64,000 bases of DNA from Macrothele yani (lineage: Eukaryota > Arthropoda > Arachnida > Araneae > Macrothelidae): NCBI GenBank assembly GCA_039090855.1, contig CM076991.1, positions 101,382,021 through 101,446,020 of the forward strand. The letters are read 5' to 3'. Below the pieces are notes generated by a model. The model ran no database searches. It was not told the origin of the DNA and saw only the letters and a program-made list of their open reading frames with translations. Each line of letters opens with the position of its first letter. The first letter of the stretch is position 1. A program made the translations under genes and the position numbers. Shown in pieces: positions 53,323 through 64,000 of this stretch.

Positions 53323-55940
53323 CCCTTTATATGCTCCTGTTTCTAATCCTGATGGCAAGAAAAACACAATAGAAAGAAATATACTGTAAAAAAAGGAAGG
53401 TAGAGTAACTTTATAACGTTAGCTTAGTTTTCAAAAAACTTAAGGAGTCCCTTTTACGCTTTAATTCTGATGTTCTTTTTCAGTTTTCGATGAGTTAAAT
53501 AAAATTGTGAATTATGAGCGGGACTTGGGCATCTTCGTTAATTTTCTTCTTCTTGCACACAGTGTTAAAAAATTGAGCATTTCAAGTAACATTCGCAGCT
53601 GGCGAAATACCGTCAAAAGTTACGGTAGTTTATTCAAAAATGCAACAGAAAGTAAAAGCAGGAACGAAACATCGTTTTCATTTTGTTGTGGAATACAACG
53701 GGAAATCCATCAGCTATCGTTAAACAAATATTAACGCGAAGTTTAAATTCGTAAAAATTCACCAGAACTGTTCTAATTTGCGCAGAATTTTGAAATCACG
53801 ATTCAGAGTCTTGACTATTTTTGTTTCTTCCAGGCTATTCGAACGAATTTTTTAGTTCCCCTGTGGATCTTCCGTGCGATTTTATACCGCTACCTACAGA
53901 TACTAATTTTTGCTGTGTTCTGGACTCCGCTTAAATATGCTACACTGGAATTTCAATATGCCATCTACTCTAAAGCCACAAGGCATGTGGCTTATTTTAG
54001 GACTGACGTCACGATACTTGGAATGTGATGGATATGTATGCGCTGCGTTTTAACCATTAATTGCACTTTAAGAGGGTGCCATGATGCTTTAAGAAAGCGT
54101 TGGTTAAAACACAAAAGCATAGATTACTAAGTGATATGCAGGTACCTGCGGATCAGATTTGTACTCAAAACACATAAGTGGCACTGATGTTATAAAACAT
54201 TTATGACCAAAAACACCTTATTTTTGAAAAGTATATAAGATTACGGGTTTTCCGATTAGAAAGAAAGCCATGGCTGACTCAAAATAAAAAATATAGCCAC
54301 TTAAAATTCGTAAGTGGCTAAAAAGGAAATCGCTTTGAGTGGAAAAGCTAAGATTAAATACATTTTTCCGCTTCTTAATCGAAATTTAATAAAATATTAT
54401 TAAAACAGCGGTATTATTACTTGATCACTGAAATTTCCAATACTGCTGCAAAAATATACAGCGAGTGGTGAAAGGTACTGAAAGGCAGGCAAAGTGTTTC
54501 TTACTTGCGTATTGAAATCATGCATCAAACGATGCAAATTCTATTAAACAAAAACAGCTCCGACAAATTGCTTTTGTGACACAGTCAACTCATCAGGGAC
54601 TTGGAATTTTCATCTCTCGGTAGCGCGATTTGACTGCGCTCCGTATATCTTTTTGAGCGGTGCCTGAGATGCAACCAGGGATTATCTGCACAAAACTGTT
54701 TAGTAAGTGATAATCTAGTCGTCTGAGAAGAAATCGGAATATGCTTGTTCGATTCCAGTCCGTGACGGTGTTTTCAAGCGCTCTGAAGTGCTTACCTCAC
54801 GGATGAAAGCTAACTCTGGCGTCTATGTCGTGAAATTACGAATATCTGTGCATTTCATGTGAATTGAAGATTATTTCTTCATGGTTCACTGTTCTAAACT
54901 TTGAGAAAACTGCTTTAGCGCCAGAAATACTATACGGCAGCCGAACAACGGCAGAGAAACATTTTCACGTGAATGGTTTTTAGGTGAAGAATACGAATTT
55001 GACTGGGCCAAAGATGTGTGAAGATACACAATGATGAAAATTCAGACTTTTTCTGGAGCAAAATTGGGAACAGTACTTTTCTAAATGCTGAACATATCTC
55101 GTTCTTTACATATAATCTTGAACTTAATAGTTGGTGCACGAGCTTTGTTTTTATAATAAATACGCCCGTCTTCTTAAAGAGTTTCCTCACATCCGAGCAA
55201 CATAACGCGTTCACGAATATGGATGCAAAACCGAATATGCGTTCACTGTGCTATGTGAGACATGAAAGGTAGAAAATGCGATCAATTTTTGATAGCTGAA
55301 GTTTTACGTTGAACGCGCAACGAACGTGGCTACGAAACTTCGATTAAAAGCAATACACTCTCGAGGCCTTTTTTAATAGTTTAAACCACATCATGTTTTC
55401 CTGATTGATGCAACTTAAAAAGACAGAAACGTCAAATGGATATTTGAGAGGTTTAATTTAGCATATCTCACTGGAAACCCGGAGTATCCGAAAATAAATT
55501 TTCTCTTATGTTTCCGTTAGTAACCAACAATTTTCATTATTGAGCTTTTTTATTTTGGAAATTATAAAATTGCGAAAACGAAAACAATTACTGTTTGGGG
55601 ATCTTTTTAAAACCCTACGCAATTCTTAAAATGTTTTTATATTCATGTTTCCGAGAGCAAATTTACGCATTTACAGATTAATGAACAATAATTTTTTCGA
55701 GTCAGGCTGTTATCATTTTTTTAAACAAACTTACGCCTCTGTCTACGGGCATGCTATAGCAGAAACTAAATTAAAAATTTGGCGAGGTTTTCTCTGCAAT
55801 TATTAATTATAATTCCTTTTCACAGGATTATTTAAAGTACTTCCCCTGTTAGAAGTGTTCTCTTTCCTGAACATAATGATTTCAACTCTGCAAGGGATCT
55901 TATTTGCATATGGCATCAACATGACACAAATTAGTTTCCC
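53323..55940. other. No recognised gene; small hairpin at 54294-54320
   Basis: A long AT-rich stretch with no identified element. TAGCCACTTA and TAAGTGGCTA form a perfect 10-bp stem with a 7-nt loop. A tRNA-like TTGTTCGATTCCAGTCCGTG lies at 54748-54767 but has no clear partner box. Confidence 0.4.
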
Positions 55941-55941
55941 G

Positions 55942-55974
<33 letters not shown>
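55941..55974. repeat. (CT)n microsatellite
   Basis: An uninterrupted CT dinucleotide tract. It produces an artefactual arginine/glutamate frame on the other strand. Confidence 0.95.
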
Positions 55975-55977
<3 letters not shown>

Positions 55978-56384
55978 GGTATTTTTACCACATAAAATAC
56001 AAAATCCAACCATCAAGCCGATCGTTTAATACGTGGAATACAAGGATTTTATCAGGCAAGATTCTTTAATAATTGTTAACGCCTCTGTGTGCTACTAGAA
56101 AGAAGTAAAGGACACAGTATGTTTCTTGCTGTGCCAAACATTCCAAATTTGGTAAGGGTTTCTACAAAAAATGTGAAACGAAATTTGTTTGGCCGTTTTA
56201 CATGACGAAAGCATTACTTGGCGTGCAAGCAAAACTGCTTCCTAAATGAAAGTACCGCAAGAGAATTGATATTATACTACAGAACATTGTATCGCGCATT
56301 AGAAAGCTACAGATGTACTTCAATAGGAATTACGTATGATTCGTCGAAAGAATTCACGGGTTTGTTGGATATCAGTAGGTTTTT

Positions 56385-56596
56385 TTTTTCTTTGGTTGGA
56401 GGTTTAACGACCACCGTGAGCAACTCAGTAGGCTATAAGCAGTCGCCCGTCCCTAATTTAGGGCCACTGGCTCCAGGTAGAGAGCCAGCGCCGTAAGACA
56501 AACACAACATTTATGCCTCACCGGGATTCGAACCCGGACCCATCTCGGACGAATGATCAGAAGCTATCGCTTAGACCACTGTGCCACCAGGATGGC
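56385..56596 (-). repeat. SINE A, minus orientation
   Basis: Complement of the full family: GGTTTAACGACCACCGTGAG at the left after a T-run, the B box region GGGATTCGAACCCGG, and the head end GTGCCACCAGGATGGC at the right. It has a ~7-bp internal loss near 56478. No clear target duplication. Confidence 0.92.
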
Positions 56597-56678
56597 ACTC
56601 TGTGTTTCACATGCAATAACTGCGTGATGTTCTGCTCTTGAATCATTCTATGTGTTGCTCCCTCACTCTCTCTCTCTC

Positions 56679-57881
56679 TCTGTTAAAAATAAGAGGCGTG
56701 AAATCAGGAAAAATTACTAAAAAAAAAAAAAAAAAGTGCAGCGAAATAGCCGGCAAGAGACAGTCTTTTAACGAAATTTCTGTTTTTGAAAAGTTCCCGT
56801 TTCTTCTGACCAGTATTTTGACAGATTTCCCGTAGTTCCGTTTATTTCATCAAAGTCCGTCCCGGTTTCTTTCGTATTTACACGAAATTTCGCAAATTCA
56901 TGGAATTTAATTTTTCCAGCACTTTTACCAGGGATTCTACCCTGATGTACGAAGTCAACAAATCATTTCCTCTTTGCTCATGGTGAGTTTCGAACCTGAT
57001 TTGTCTTACAACGGAAGCCGCGCGTGCTGCCGTTCAGCCAGAAACACACGTAACACACAGTCCCGCATAGGTTAGAAGTCTAATCGTGCGATGATAAAAT
57101 GTTTTCTGCTATTAATGCGAGTGAATTATTTTATTTTCTGTTGGAGCTTATGATTTTGTGATCGTTGTGATTTTATTTTTCTCAGGAGGATTTATTAAAA
57201 ATTAGGTAATTTTTTCAACGTGATTTCTTGAAACAAAACAATGATTTCAGCTTGAGATCTTTTTAAACTGACAATGACTTTCAACTATCTTTAAGAAAAG
57301 ATTAAATGTACTGCTTCATAGTATTATTTCACAAAACTCCTAAATGTAAAATTTACTCATGATAGCTAATAAATAGCTTTGTTCTTAAGGGGTCCATAAG
57401 CTGACATACAGATATCATACAATTACCTGTTCAATAATTTAAGTACCCGGTTTCTTACAGTAACACAACGTAGAATAGGTGGTGCGCGATATGGGAAGGA
57501 ATGGGGAGAATAACCGAAATTCCGTGCGGTATGCTATACACAATATCGGATCTCGCTACAGAACTTCAAAATCAGATCTTTAGACAAACCATTGAAATTT
57601 GCCAGTTAATCAAACCTCAAGTATTCCCGCGAATCGCAATTAATACCGAAAATTTTCCATCATATGGATACGCGAAAAGTGAAAATTTTCCCGTTAATAT
57701 ACGAAAGGAATTGCGGACACGTTTCTGAAAATCCGGAATTTCCCTGGCGCACGAAAAATCCGTGAAATTCAGGTTTGTTTCCGTCATTTCGCAGAAAAGG
57801 TTGTATCAGGAAGATGCTTCGTTAATTCACGAAAGAAATCACGGGAACCGGCTTGTGAATTTCAGAAAATATTTTACAGTG
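56679..57881 (-). mobile_element. CACTGT-family element, copy 2 (inverted)
   Basis: On minus it starts CACTGTAAAATATTTTCTGA (57881) and ends GATTTCACGCCTCTTATTTT TAACAG (56680). It is collinear with 34248-35832, including ACTCGCATTAATAGC and the tRNA-like TTCTGGCTGAACGGCAGCAC (about 57020-57050), but without the SINE C. It gives the empty site for that insertion. The end against a (CT)n tract leaves the target duplication unreadable. Confidence 0.8.
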
Positions 57882-59638
57882 CCGAATAAAATAAAAGCAT
57901 TTGGTCTGTCGAAGCGTCTGTTATATTTCGTGCACTTTTTTCATTTCATAAAACAACCTTTTTGGGAGATTACACCTTTAACGCTCACGGCTAGTTCGAA
58001 ATACGGAAGAACAATGGCAATGTTTTTCAACGTACAACTAACTACGCACTCAAAAACCTGACGCTTTATAATCACAAACGCTTAAAAAATTTTCATACCA
58101 AGCATTTCTCTTCAAAGGCACAGAGCAAAGCTGGAACAACAGCAAATTACCTAAGTCACGAATTAAAGGATTTATTTTCAACACATATAAATACCTAGAA
58201 GGCGTATTACCCATATTCAGGATTGTTGATTTGTGAGGTTCTACTCTGGGTCTTGCATACGTATTGTACGCAGTAAAGTTCCGGAACTAGCATAGCACGT
58301 AAGTGCCGTTTCAAAAATTCTTACGTCCTTGGCGTATTCAAGACTTCGGCTTCATCATCTGTCATTGCTTTTTACGCTGTTATATTTGCTGGTGAGTTTT
58401 CCGAGATGACGCTAAACGATTAAAACGTCAATGAAGACACCTGTGATAGACTTTGCGTCTTTGACAGACGGAAAAATAAGGCGATCTTACAGCAAGCTAC
58501 GTAAATCACGTAATAGGGAAGAAGACGGGAATATTTTTCTGGTAATCAAACAATACCAAAACAATATTTTGCTCGATAAGGAATTATAACTACACAGGAG
58601 GATTGTGATCACATAGCAGACAGCTTTCGTATAATTCGAAGTTTGTTACGGCTGAAAGTTTTTTGAGCTAGCATTCTTAATTCAAAAATCTGCTTTAGTT
58701 TTTATCATAGATAAAGATATCAAGATAAATTTAAAGATTTTTTGTATCCCTCTTTTCCAGGAACGGTAATGCAACACATGAGCTAACACAACAAAAATGC
58801 GCAGATACGAATCGTCTATGAGAAAAAAAATTGCAGATGCACTACGTAATTGCTCATTAAGCTGTAAATTCTTACACGAACGCAATTTTTTTTATTTCAG
58901 CTTTACGTTAATGTAGCCAAGTGGTCATTTTATTTCTCTTATATTTTAATTTGGAATTATTTAACGATTGCATGTTTATCAAAGAAGGAACAACTAGCAT
59001 ATATAAGGTTCATCGATTAACAAAAAGCTCGCAATCTAGAGTTTAGTCTAAGAAGGAATAACGTAGACTGGTGAAAAATAATAGCAATTTAAAGTGACTT
59101 CTACTTTTCAGGTTCTTAAAATGTTTTATCGCATCCCTTCTTAAATCTAGATATAATTACCGTAAAGCGCGCGGTGCTATCTTATAGAAATAATTTCTCA
59201 ATTAAAATTCGGATCGTTTGTATATTCCAATAATGAAGGAATAAAATGTAAAGAAAAGTATAGACTTGATGTAATAGGATATGCATGTAGTTCGCGCTTT
59301 CGATGATTTAATTTCTAGGAATTTAAAAAAAAAAAGAAGCGGAGTTTTAACGTCAGTGCGTGCTCCCCGAGGTTATCGGTTGCGGAGTGCTGTCACTAAA
59401 AATTTAGCGTTCAGAGAGAACACGGCAAAAAAAATAAAAATCTGCGATTACAATTATTGATTTTAACTTCTATCACTAAAAAAAAGGGACGTGAGGGTTA
59501 TTAGATGCAGGGAAAATCTACTCTTGAGAAAAAAAACGAGAGAGAGAGTGAGAGAGGATGGTAGGTTATAAGCGCGCACAGCTCAGAAGTTTGTCAAAAT
59601 CGCCAAAGAAGCAAATGAAAAAAAAAATAAGTACTTAC
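57882..59638. other. No recognised gene
   Basis: AT-rich, apparently unique sequence. If the minus-strand exon model at 59639-60330 is right, this would be the start of its first intron. Confidence 0.4.
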
Positions 59639-60330
59639 ATTTCACAGTCGCAAAACAGGGGTTTGTCAGCACATAATCCTTCTAGCGACGTAAACAAGCA
59701 CAAATGAAAACAACAACACAGCACACGAGGTGTCGCACGAGTACAGGAATATCACACAGCGCGGAGTAAAAGTGAGGATGCGATTAATTTTCGTACTATA
59801 TCGGTACACGTCCCCAAGCACGCGGGGTGGAATCCGGCTACAGGCAAGGTCAGTGCGCGTGCCAGTGAAGATGGGAGCCCCGTCCGTCTAAGAGGAGATG
59901 GCTGGCGGTGATGCTGACAGAGTTCAGTAGGATCCTCAAATCTAGCAGCTCCTACGAACTACAGCACATTGTGTGGCTTCTCCAGCTCGACTGAACAGCA
60001 AGCAAGTTTCAATGGCAGTTTTTCCGTCTGCTGCGGCGCATGCTCAGTGTATCTGCGTGGAGGGAAGCGCATGAGGGAGGGATGCAGAGAAGAGTCAGAA
60101 CAGAAAGAGAGGGGGATAGAGAGAGAACGATGAGAGATAGAGAGAGAGAGAGATGGTGGTTAGATGCTGCCTTCCCCTTTGCTACTCGGGGGAGGAAGTG
60201 AGGGGGGTGGTAGGTTAGACGCCAAATGGTCGGTCCTGCCTTCCCGTTGGCTGGGCGGTGGGTCAACCAAGCAGTCAGTCGGGAGCTCGCTGCTATACTC
60301 TTCGCACCTCTCGCGCTCTTGGATAAAACT
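59639..60330 (-). promoter_or_regulatory. Candidate host promoter and 5' non-coding exon
   Basis: This stretch is richer in GC and CpG than its surroundings and contains no recognised mobile element. It carries GA/TC tracts (60113-60153) of the kind found near arthropod promoters. On the minus strand a consensus splice donor, AAATGTAAGTACTT, sits at the low end (GT at 59637-59638). A TATA-like GAGTATAGCAG lies near 60291-60301. The exon would be a 5' UTR, as no long frame runs through it. It is an inference from composition and one splice signal, with no transcript evidence. Confidence 0.35.
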
Positions 60331-62689
60331 GTGTAGTACGTACGCTTCCCGAAACTGTACTCCATGCTGTAGCTTGAAGAAGTACGATTTTAATTCCACA
60401 ACATGGATGAATGATGTTTTGCAGTATTTCAGTTTGAAACGCCGGCGATTATTCACGCGATGGTAATATTTCTTTCTGGCTTCTATGCGTTGAGCGCGGC
60501 GAAAATGAGAGTTTGGGAAACCTTATCCTCCTTTCGCGCTGAGGAAATTCTTGAAGTATGGCGCTCACGAAAAAGAATTATGTCCTAAATTGTTCGACAT
60601 AGATGGCGTTAAAAAAAATTAAATGAGATTGTTCGATTATGAGATGAACAAAAAAAAAGAGGTCTTTAAATTTGTGCAGAATCAGAATTTTCGGCTTTCC
60701 TTAAAAATACCGTTTATTCTGTAATTAAAGAAGAAAAAAGATTTCCTTTATACTACAAAACTCAATTTGCAATCGCTGTATAATTGTGATATTTTCCTTT
60801 AAAAATATCTTGTGCTAACGTAATATTTAAAAAAAAAGTAGGAAGAAGCCCGTATGTAAACGCCTTTTCATGTTTTTTAAATAGTTTCTGAAACTCATCG
60901 GTCAGCTCGTTCACATCTTTTTTGCACTTCATTGGATCATTTCTAAGTTAGGGGCTTGAGAATTTCAACAAATTTTTGCTATATGCTTATTAGCTGAGCT
61001 GTTTTGTGGGCTTTAAAGCGAACATATGTCAAAAGTTGCCAAAAATCTCACAGGTTAACGACTCGGAAAGTAAACTTGTAACCTAACTACAAACTAGTTT
61101 TTCACTTGGACAGCTAGGGGCATTGAGAGACGTACGGATCGAACTCCTTTTCGAAGAAGAATTTTTTCCTCCGCAATTAGATACGGTTATAAGTAAGTGC
61201 ACAGCAGAGAAAGAAAATATATGCATGTTGACGAATTTATTATTATTTATTTATTACATACTGTAGCAAAAACTGCGGCTATATGAGAAATTTCTTGAAT
61301 CGAATCTTGCAAAGGATTATATCTATCTAACGGGACAAATATAACTCAATGACAATTGCTAGAAGAAATGCATATATTGGAGAAAGTCTGAGATTAGCTT
61401 GTTTTGTAGCCTTTTTGACTCAGTGTGGATACCGAACATATCCAACAAGTAATCTCACTGCTTAAGTAATTTACTTTTGTTTAAGATGTATTTATGTTGT
61501 TGCCCGAAAATTTATGATGTACACCGCTGAGAAAAATATTTTTAATTCATCTCGTCGCACCTCCTACGCTGTGGGACGCGCCTGGTTCATTAAGATCATT
61601 GTTGATTTGACAAAAAGGCTGGAGATTATGACGTAAACAAAATGAAAAATCAAGATATAGTTATGCTCTTGCTGTAGGGTATGAGATGGTTTAATTCGAG
61701 AAGATCTAACCGATCAGCTGTCTGGATTAAGCGGAAAATCCTTTGATAACGAGAAGCAAATGAGAAATATCGAACCACTAGTGTATGGTGTATGAATAAT
61801 TCAACGGTTTTTCTGCTCTTAAATGTGATTCATATTTCCCGTGTTTCGTTGGCACGGTAGCAACTTTTCGAGTGGTAAGCGATAAAACATCTAGATTTGT
61901 CTCAGTGCCAGTGAAGTGCTCGGATTATTAAACATGAACATTTTAATATTCAGAATCAGTTGCGAAAAAATACCTTGGAAAAAATTCGAAACGAAGTGGA
62001 AATCATCTCGTTAACATGGGTGAAGCGAACTCTCAGCTTCTCCACTGTAATGCATTATTTTCAGAAATTTTTTAAAATGCTTCCGTAATGAAAAAGTTTG
62101 AATTTTATCCAAACTTCAGCCCTTGTAGCAGTTATTCCTTAGCAGGAACGTGGCACGCTATTTGCATACGACTCTTTCTTGCTCCGAATGCATGGTGAAG
62201 ACGTTACTGCTGAAAATGTTGAAATTATTTATTTCTCTGAGAAAAGCTTCACTTACGACGGTTTTGAATTATAATATGCAACAACGTGGTAGATGTATGA
62301 TAAGTTATGAAACATAAACAGCGTTACATCCGCAGTTTGTCGGTATATAGCAATAGTCAGAAAGCTGTATGTCAATAAACAGAAAGAAAGGAAGATCTCA
62401 AAGAAAAGAGAACAAAGGGAAAATTGTTTGATAAATTCATCTGGTGTTTTTCAATTTTTATGCACACCGGAAACACGAATGTTGACTCTTTCGATAGAAA
62501 TTTTGGTAACATCTGATAACTTGGTGATGGAAAAAAAAAAAGCGCAGTTATGAACGCACATAAATAGGTAAGCGCTTTAAATATAACAGGAAACATACAT
62601 TATTTGCATTAAATGTAGCAGAACGGATACTTGTGATAAAATTCCAATAACGTTTGAAAATCCACGCTATCTGCATTTCGGAGGAGGCG
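60331..62689. other. No recognised gene
   Basis: AT-rich unique-looking sequence with no identified element. It could be upstream DNA of the candidate promoter. Confidence 0.4.
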
Positions 62690-64000
62690 TGGTGATCTTG
62701 TAAAGTCAAATTCTCAGGTTCAAATAAATTGCACTTTAAGATATCTGAATGTATTAGAAATGCAAAGGAAAACCAGCGAAGATTTGTTCTCAGTTTCAAA
62801 TAAATTGCGCTGTGAGACACCCGAATTTGTTAGAAATGCAAAGCAAAACCAATGAAAATTTCTTCTCAGATTCAACTAAATTGCACTTTAATGTATCTGA
62901 ATGTATTAGAAATGCAGAAGGAAACCGCAGAAGATTTGTGCTTAGCTGCAAATAAATTGCACTTTGAGATATCCGAGCTGGTTAGAAATGCCAAGAAAAA
63001 CCAGCGAACATTTGTTCTCAGGCTCAATAAATTGCACTTTGAGTTATCTGAATTTATTAGAAATGCAAAGGAAAACCAGCGAAAATTTGTGCTTTGGTGC
63101 AAACAAATTACACTTTGAGATATCAGAGCTGGTTAGAAATATCAAGAAAAACCAACGAACATTTGTTCTCAGTTCAAATAAATTGCACTTTGAATGTATT
63201 AGAGATGCAGAGGAAAACCAGCGAAATTTTGTTCTTATGCTCAAGTGAATTGCACTTTGAGATATCTGAATTTATTAGATATGCAAAGGAAAACCGGCGA
63301 AGATTTGTTCTCACGTTCTAATGAATTGCACTTTAAGATATCTGAATGTGTTGGAAATGCAGAAGAAAACCAGCGAAGATTTGTGCTTTGGCTCAAATAA
63401 ATTGCACTTTGAGACATCCGAGCTGGTTGGAAATGCCAAGAAAAATCAGTAAAGATTTGTTCTCAGGTTTAAATGAATTGCACCTTGAAATATCTGACGG
63501 TATTAGAAATGCAGAGCAAGACCTGCGAAGATTTGTGCCTTGGCGCAAATAAATTAAGTCTTGAGATATCTTAATTTATTAGAAATGCAAAGGAAAACCA
63601 GCGAAGATTTGTACTTTTGTGCAAACAAATTGCACTTTGAGATATCCGAGCTGTTTAGAAATATCAAGAAAAACCAGCAAACATTTGTTCTCAATTCAAA
63701 TAAATTGCACTTTGAGACATCCGATTTGGTTAGAAATGCAAAGAAAAACCAGCCAAGATTTATTCTTCTCAGATTCAAGTGAATTGCACTTTAATGTATC
63801 TGAATGTATTAGAAATGCAGAGGAAAATCAGTGAAGATTTGTTTGCAGGTTCAAATAAATTGCACCGTGAGATATTTGATTGTATTGGAAATGCAGAGGA
63901 AAACCAGCTGAGATTTGTGCATTGAGTCAAGTAAATTGCATTTTGAGATATCTGAATTTATTAGAAATGCAAAGGAAAGCCGGGGAAGATTTGTTCTCAG
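62690..64000. repeat. 76-bp satellite array, about 17 units, open at the right
   Basis: The landmark TAAATTGCAC (or a variant) recurs at a spacing of 75-77 bp from 62729 to 63936, with one short unit of 67 and one of 79. Unit text: AATAAATTGCACTTTGAGAT ATCTGAATTTATTAGAAATG CAAAGGAAAACCAGCGAAGA TTTGTTCTCAGGTTCA. Variants with GCTGGTTAGAAATGCCAAG or ATATCAAG recur, hinting at a higher-order pattern. The array continues past the window edge. Confidence 0.95.

Noticed and set aside
60009..60466. Coding exon in the GC-rich region (118-residue minus frame, 100-residue plus frame).
   Set aside because: Both strands are equally open and rich in low-complexity S/L/P or R/G runs due to base composition. 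No domain is seen, so only a non-coding exon/promoter is proposed.
62690..64000. Repeat protein gene made of 26-residue units.
   Set aside because: The unit is mostly 76 bp and so shifts frame at every copy. No single frame runs through the array, and both strands show equally good short frames.
62690..64000. CRISPR-like array of regularly spaced repeats.
   Set aside because: The entire unit is repeated with no unique spacers, and the DNA is clearly eukaryotic.

Overview
This is eukaryotic, AT-rich, intergenic or intronic DNA packed with transposable elements. No complete host protein gene is visible. The long reading frames are transposase or reverse-transcriptase fragments, and the other open frames are short and unsupported. 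The mix of Tc1/mariner, hAT, Penelope-like and RTE-type elements with several tRNA-derived SINE families and little unique sequence fits an invertebrate. An arthropod, perhaps a chelicerate, is my best guess, but that is inference and not proven here.

Layout. 0.6-10 kb: SINE fragments, two Tc1-like pseudogene elements (about 2.1-3.0 and 8.36-9.58 kb) and a mariner-like copy (5.3-6.6 kb) split by a SINE. 10.6-13.2 kb: a 280-bp tandem array, then two nested non-autonomous hAT-type elements, each with an almost perfect 8-bp target duplication. 15.9-17.4 kb: a Penelope-like retroelement with GIY-YIG remnant, split by a MITE and a SINE. 19-24 kb: a repeat segment split by a nearly intact Tc1-like transposon, a SINE inserted into a SINE, a 5'-truncated RTE-type LINE and a minisatellite. 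25.7-31.7 kb: a second copy of that repeat segment, a second mariner-like copy, and a 3-kb BED-finger hAT element carrying several later insertions. 32.8-40.1 kb: SINEs, a Tc1 remnant, a 1.25-kb CACTGT-ended element, a 1.65-kb tandem array, a second Tc1 remnant, a LINE 3' end and a 1.1-kb element with ~304-bp terminal inverted repeats. 41.5-49.4 kb: a 430-bp tandem duplication, a three-level nest (SINE > hAT-like > hAT), another tandem array holding a SINE, and two SINE B copies. 51.17-52.45 kb: a full-length mariner with a dead transposase. 56.4-57.9 kb: the inverted second copy of the CACTGT element. 59.6-60.3 kb: the one stretch that looks like a host promoter and first exon (minus strand). 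62.7 kb to the end: a 76-bp satellite running out of the window.

Five tRNA-headed SINE families can be told apart: A (poly-A tail, about 230 bp), B (about 160 bp, ends CGTTATA), C (about 320 bp, ends in a GATCT/GATCA-type pentamer tail), D (about 400 bp, 3' hairpin) and E (one copy). Many insertions keep target-site duplications, and several have an empty-site paralogue inside this same window, so the order of insertion can be read directly. The sequence reads as a layered record of transposition, with no cooperating gene system.
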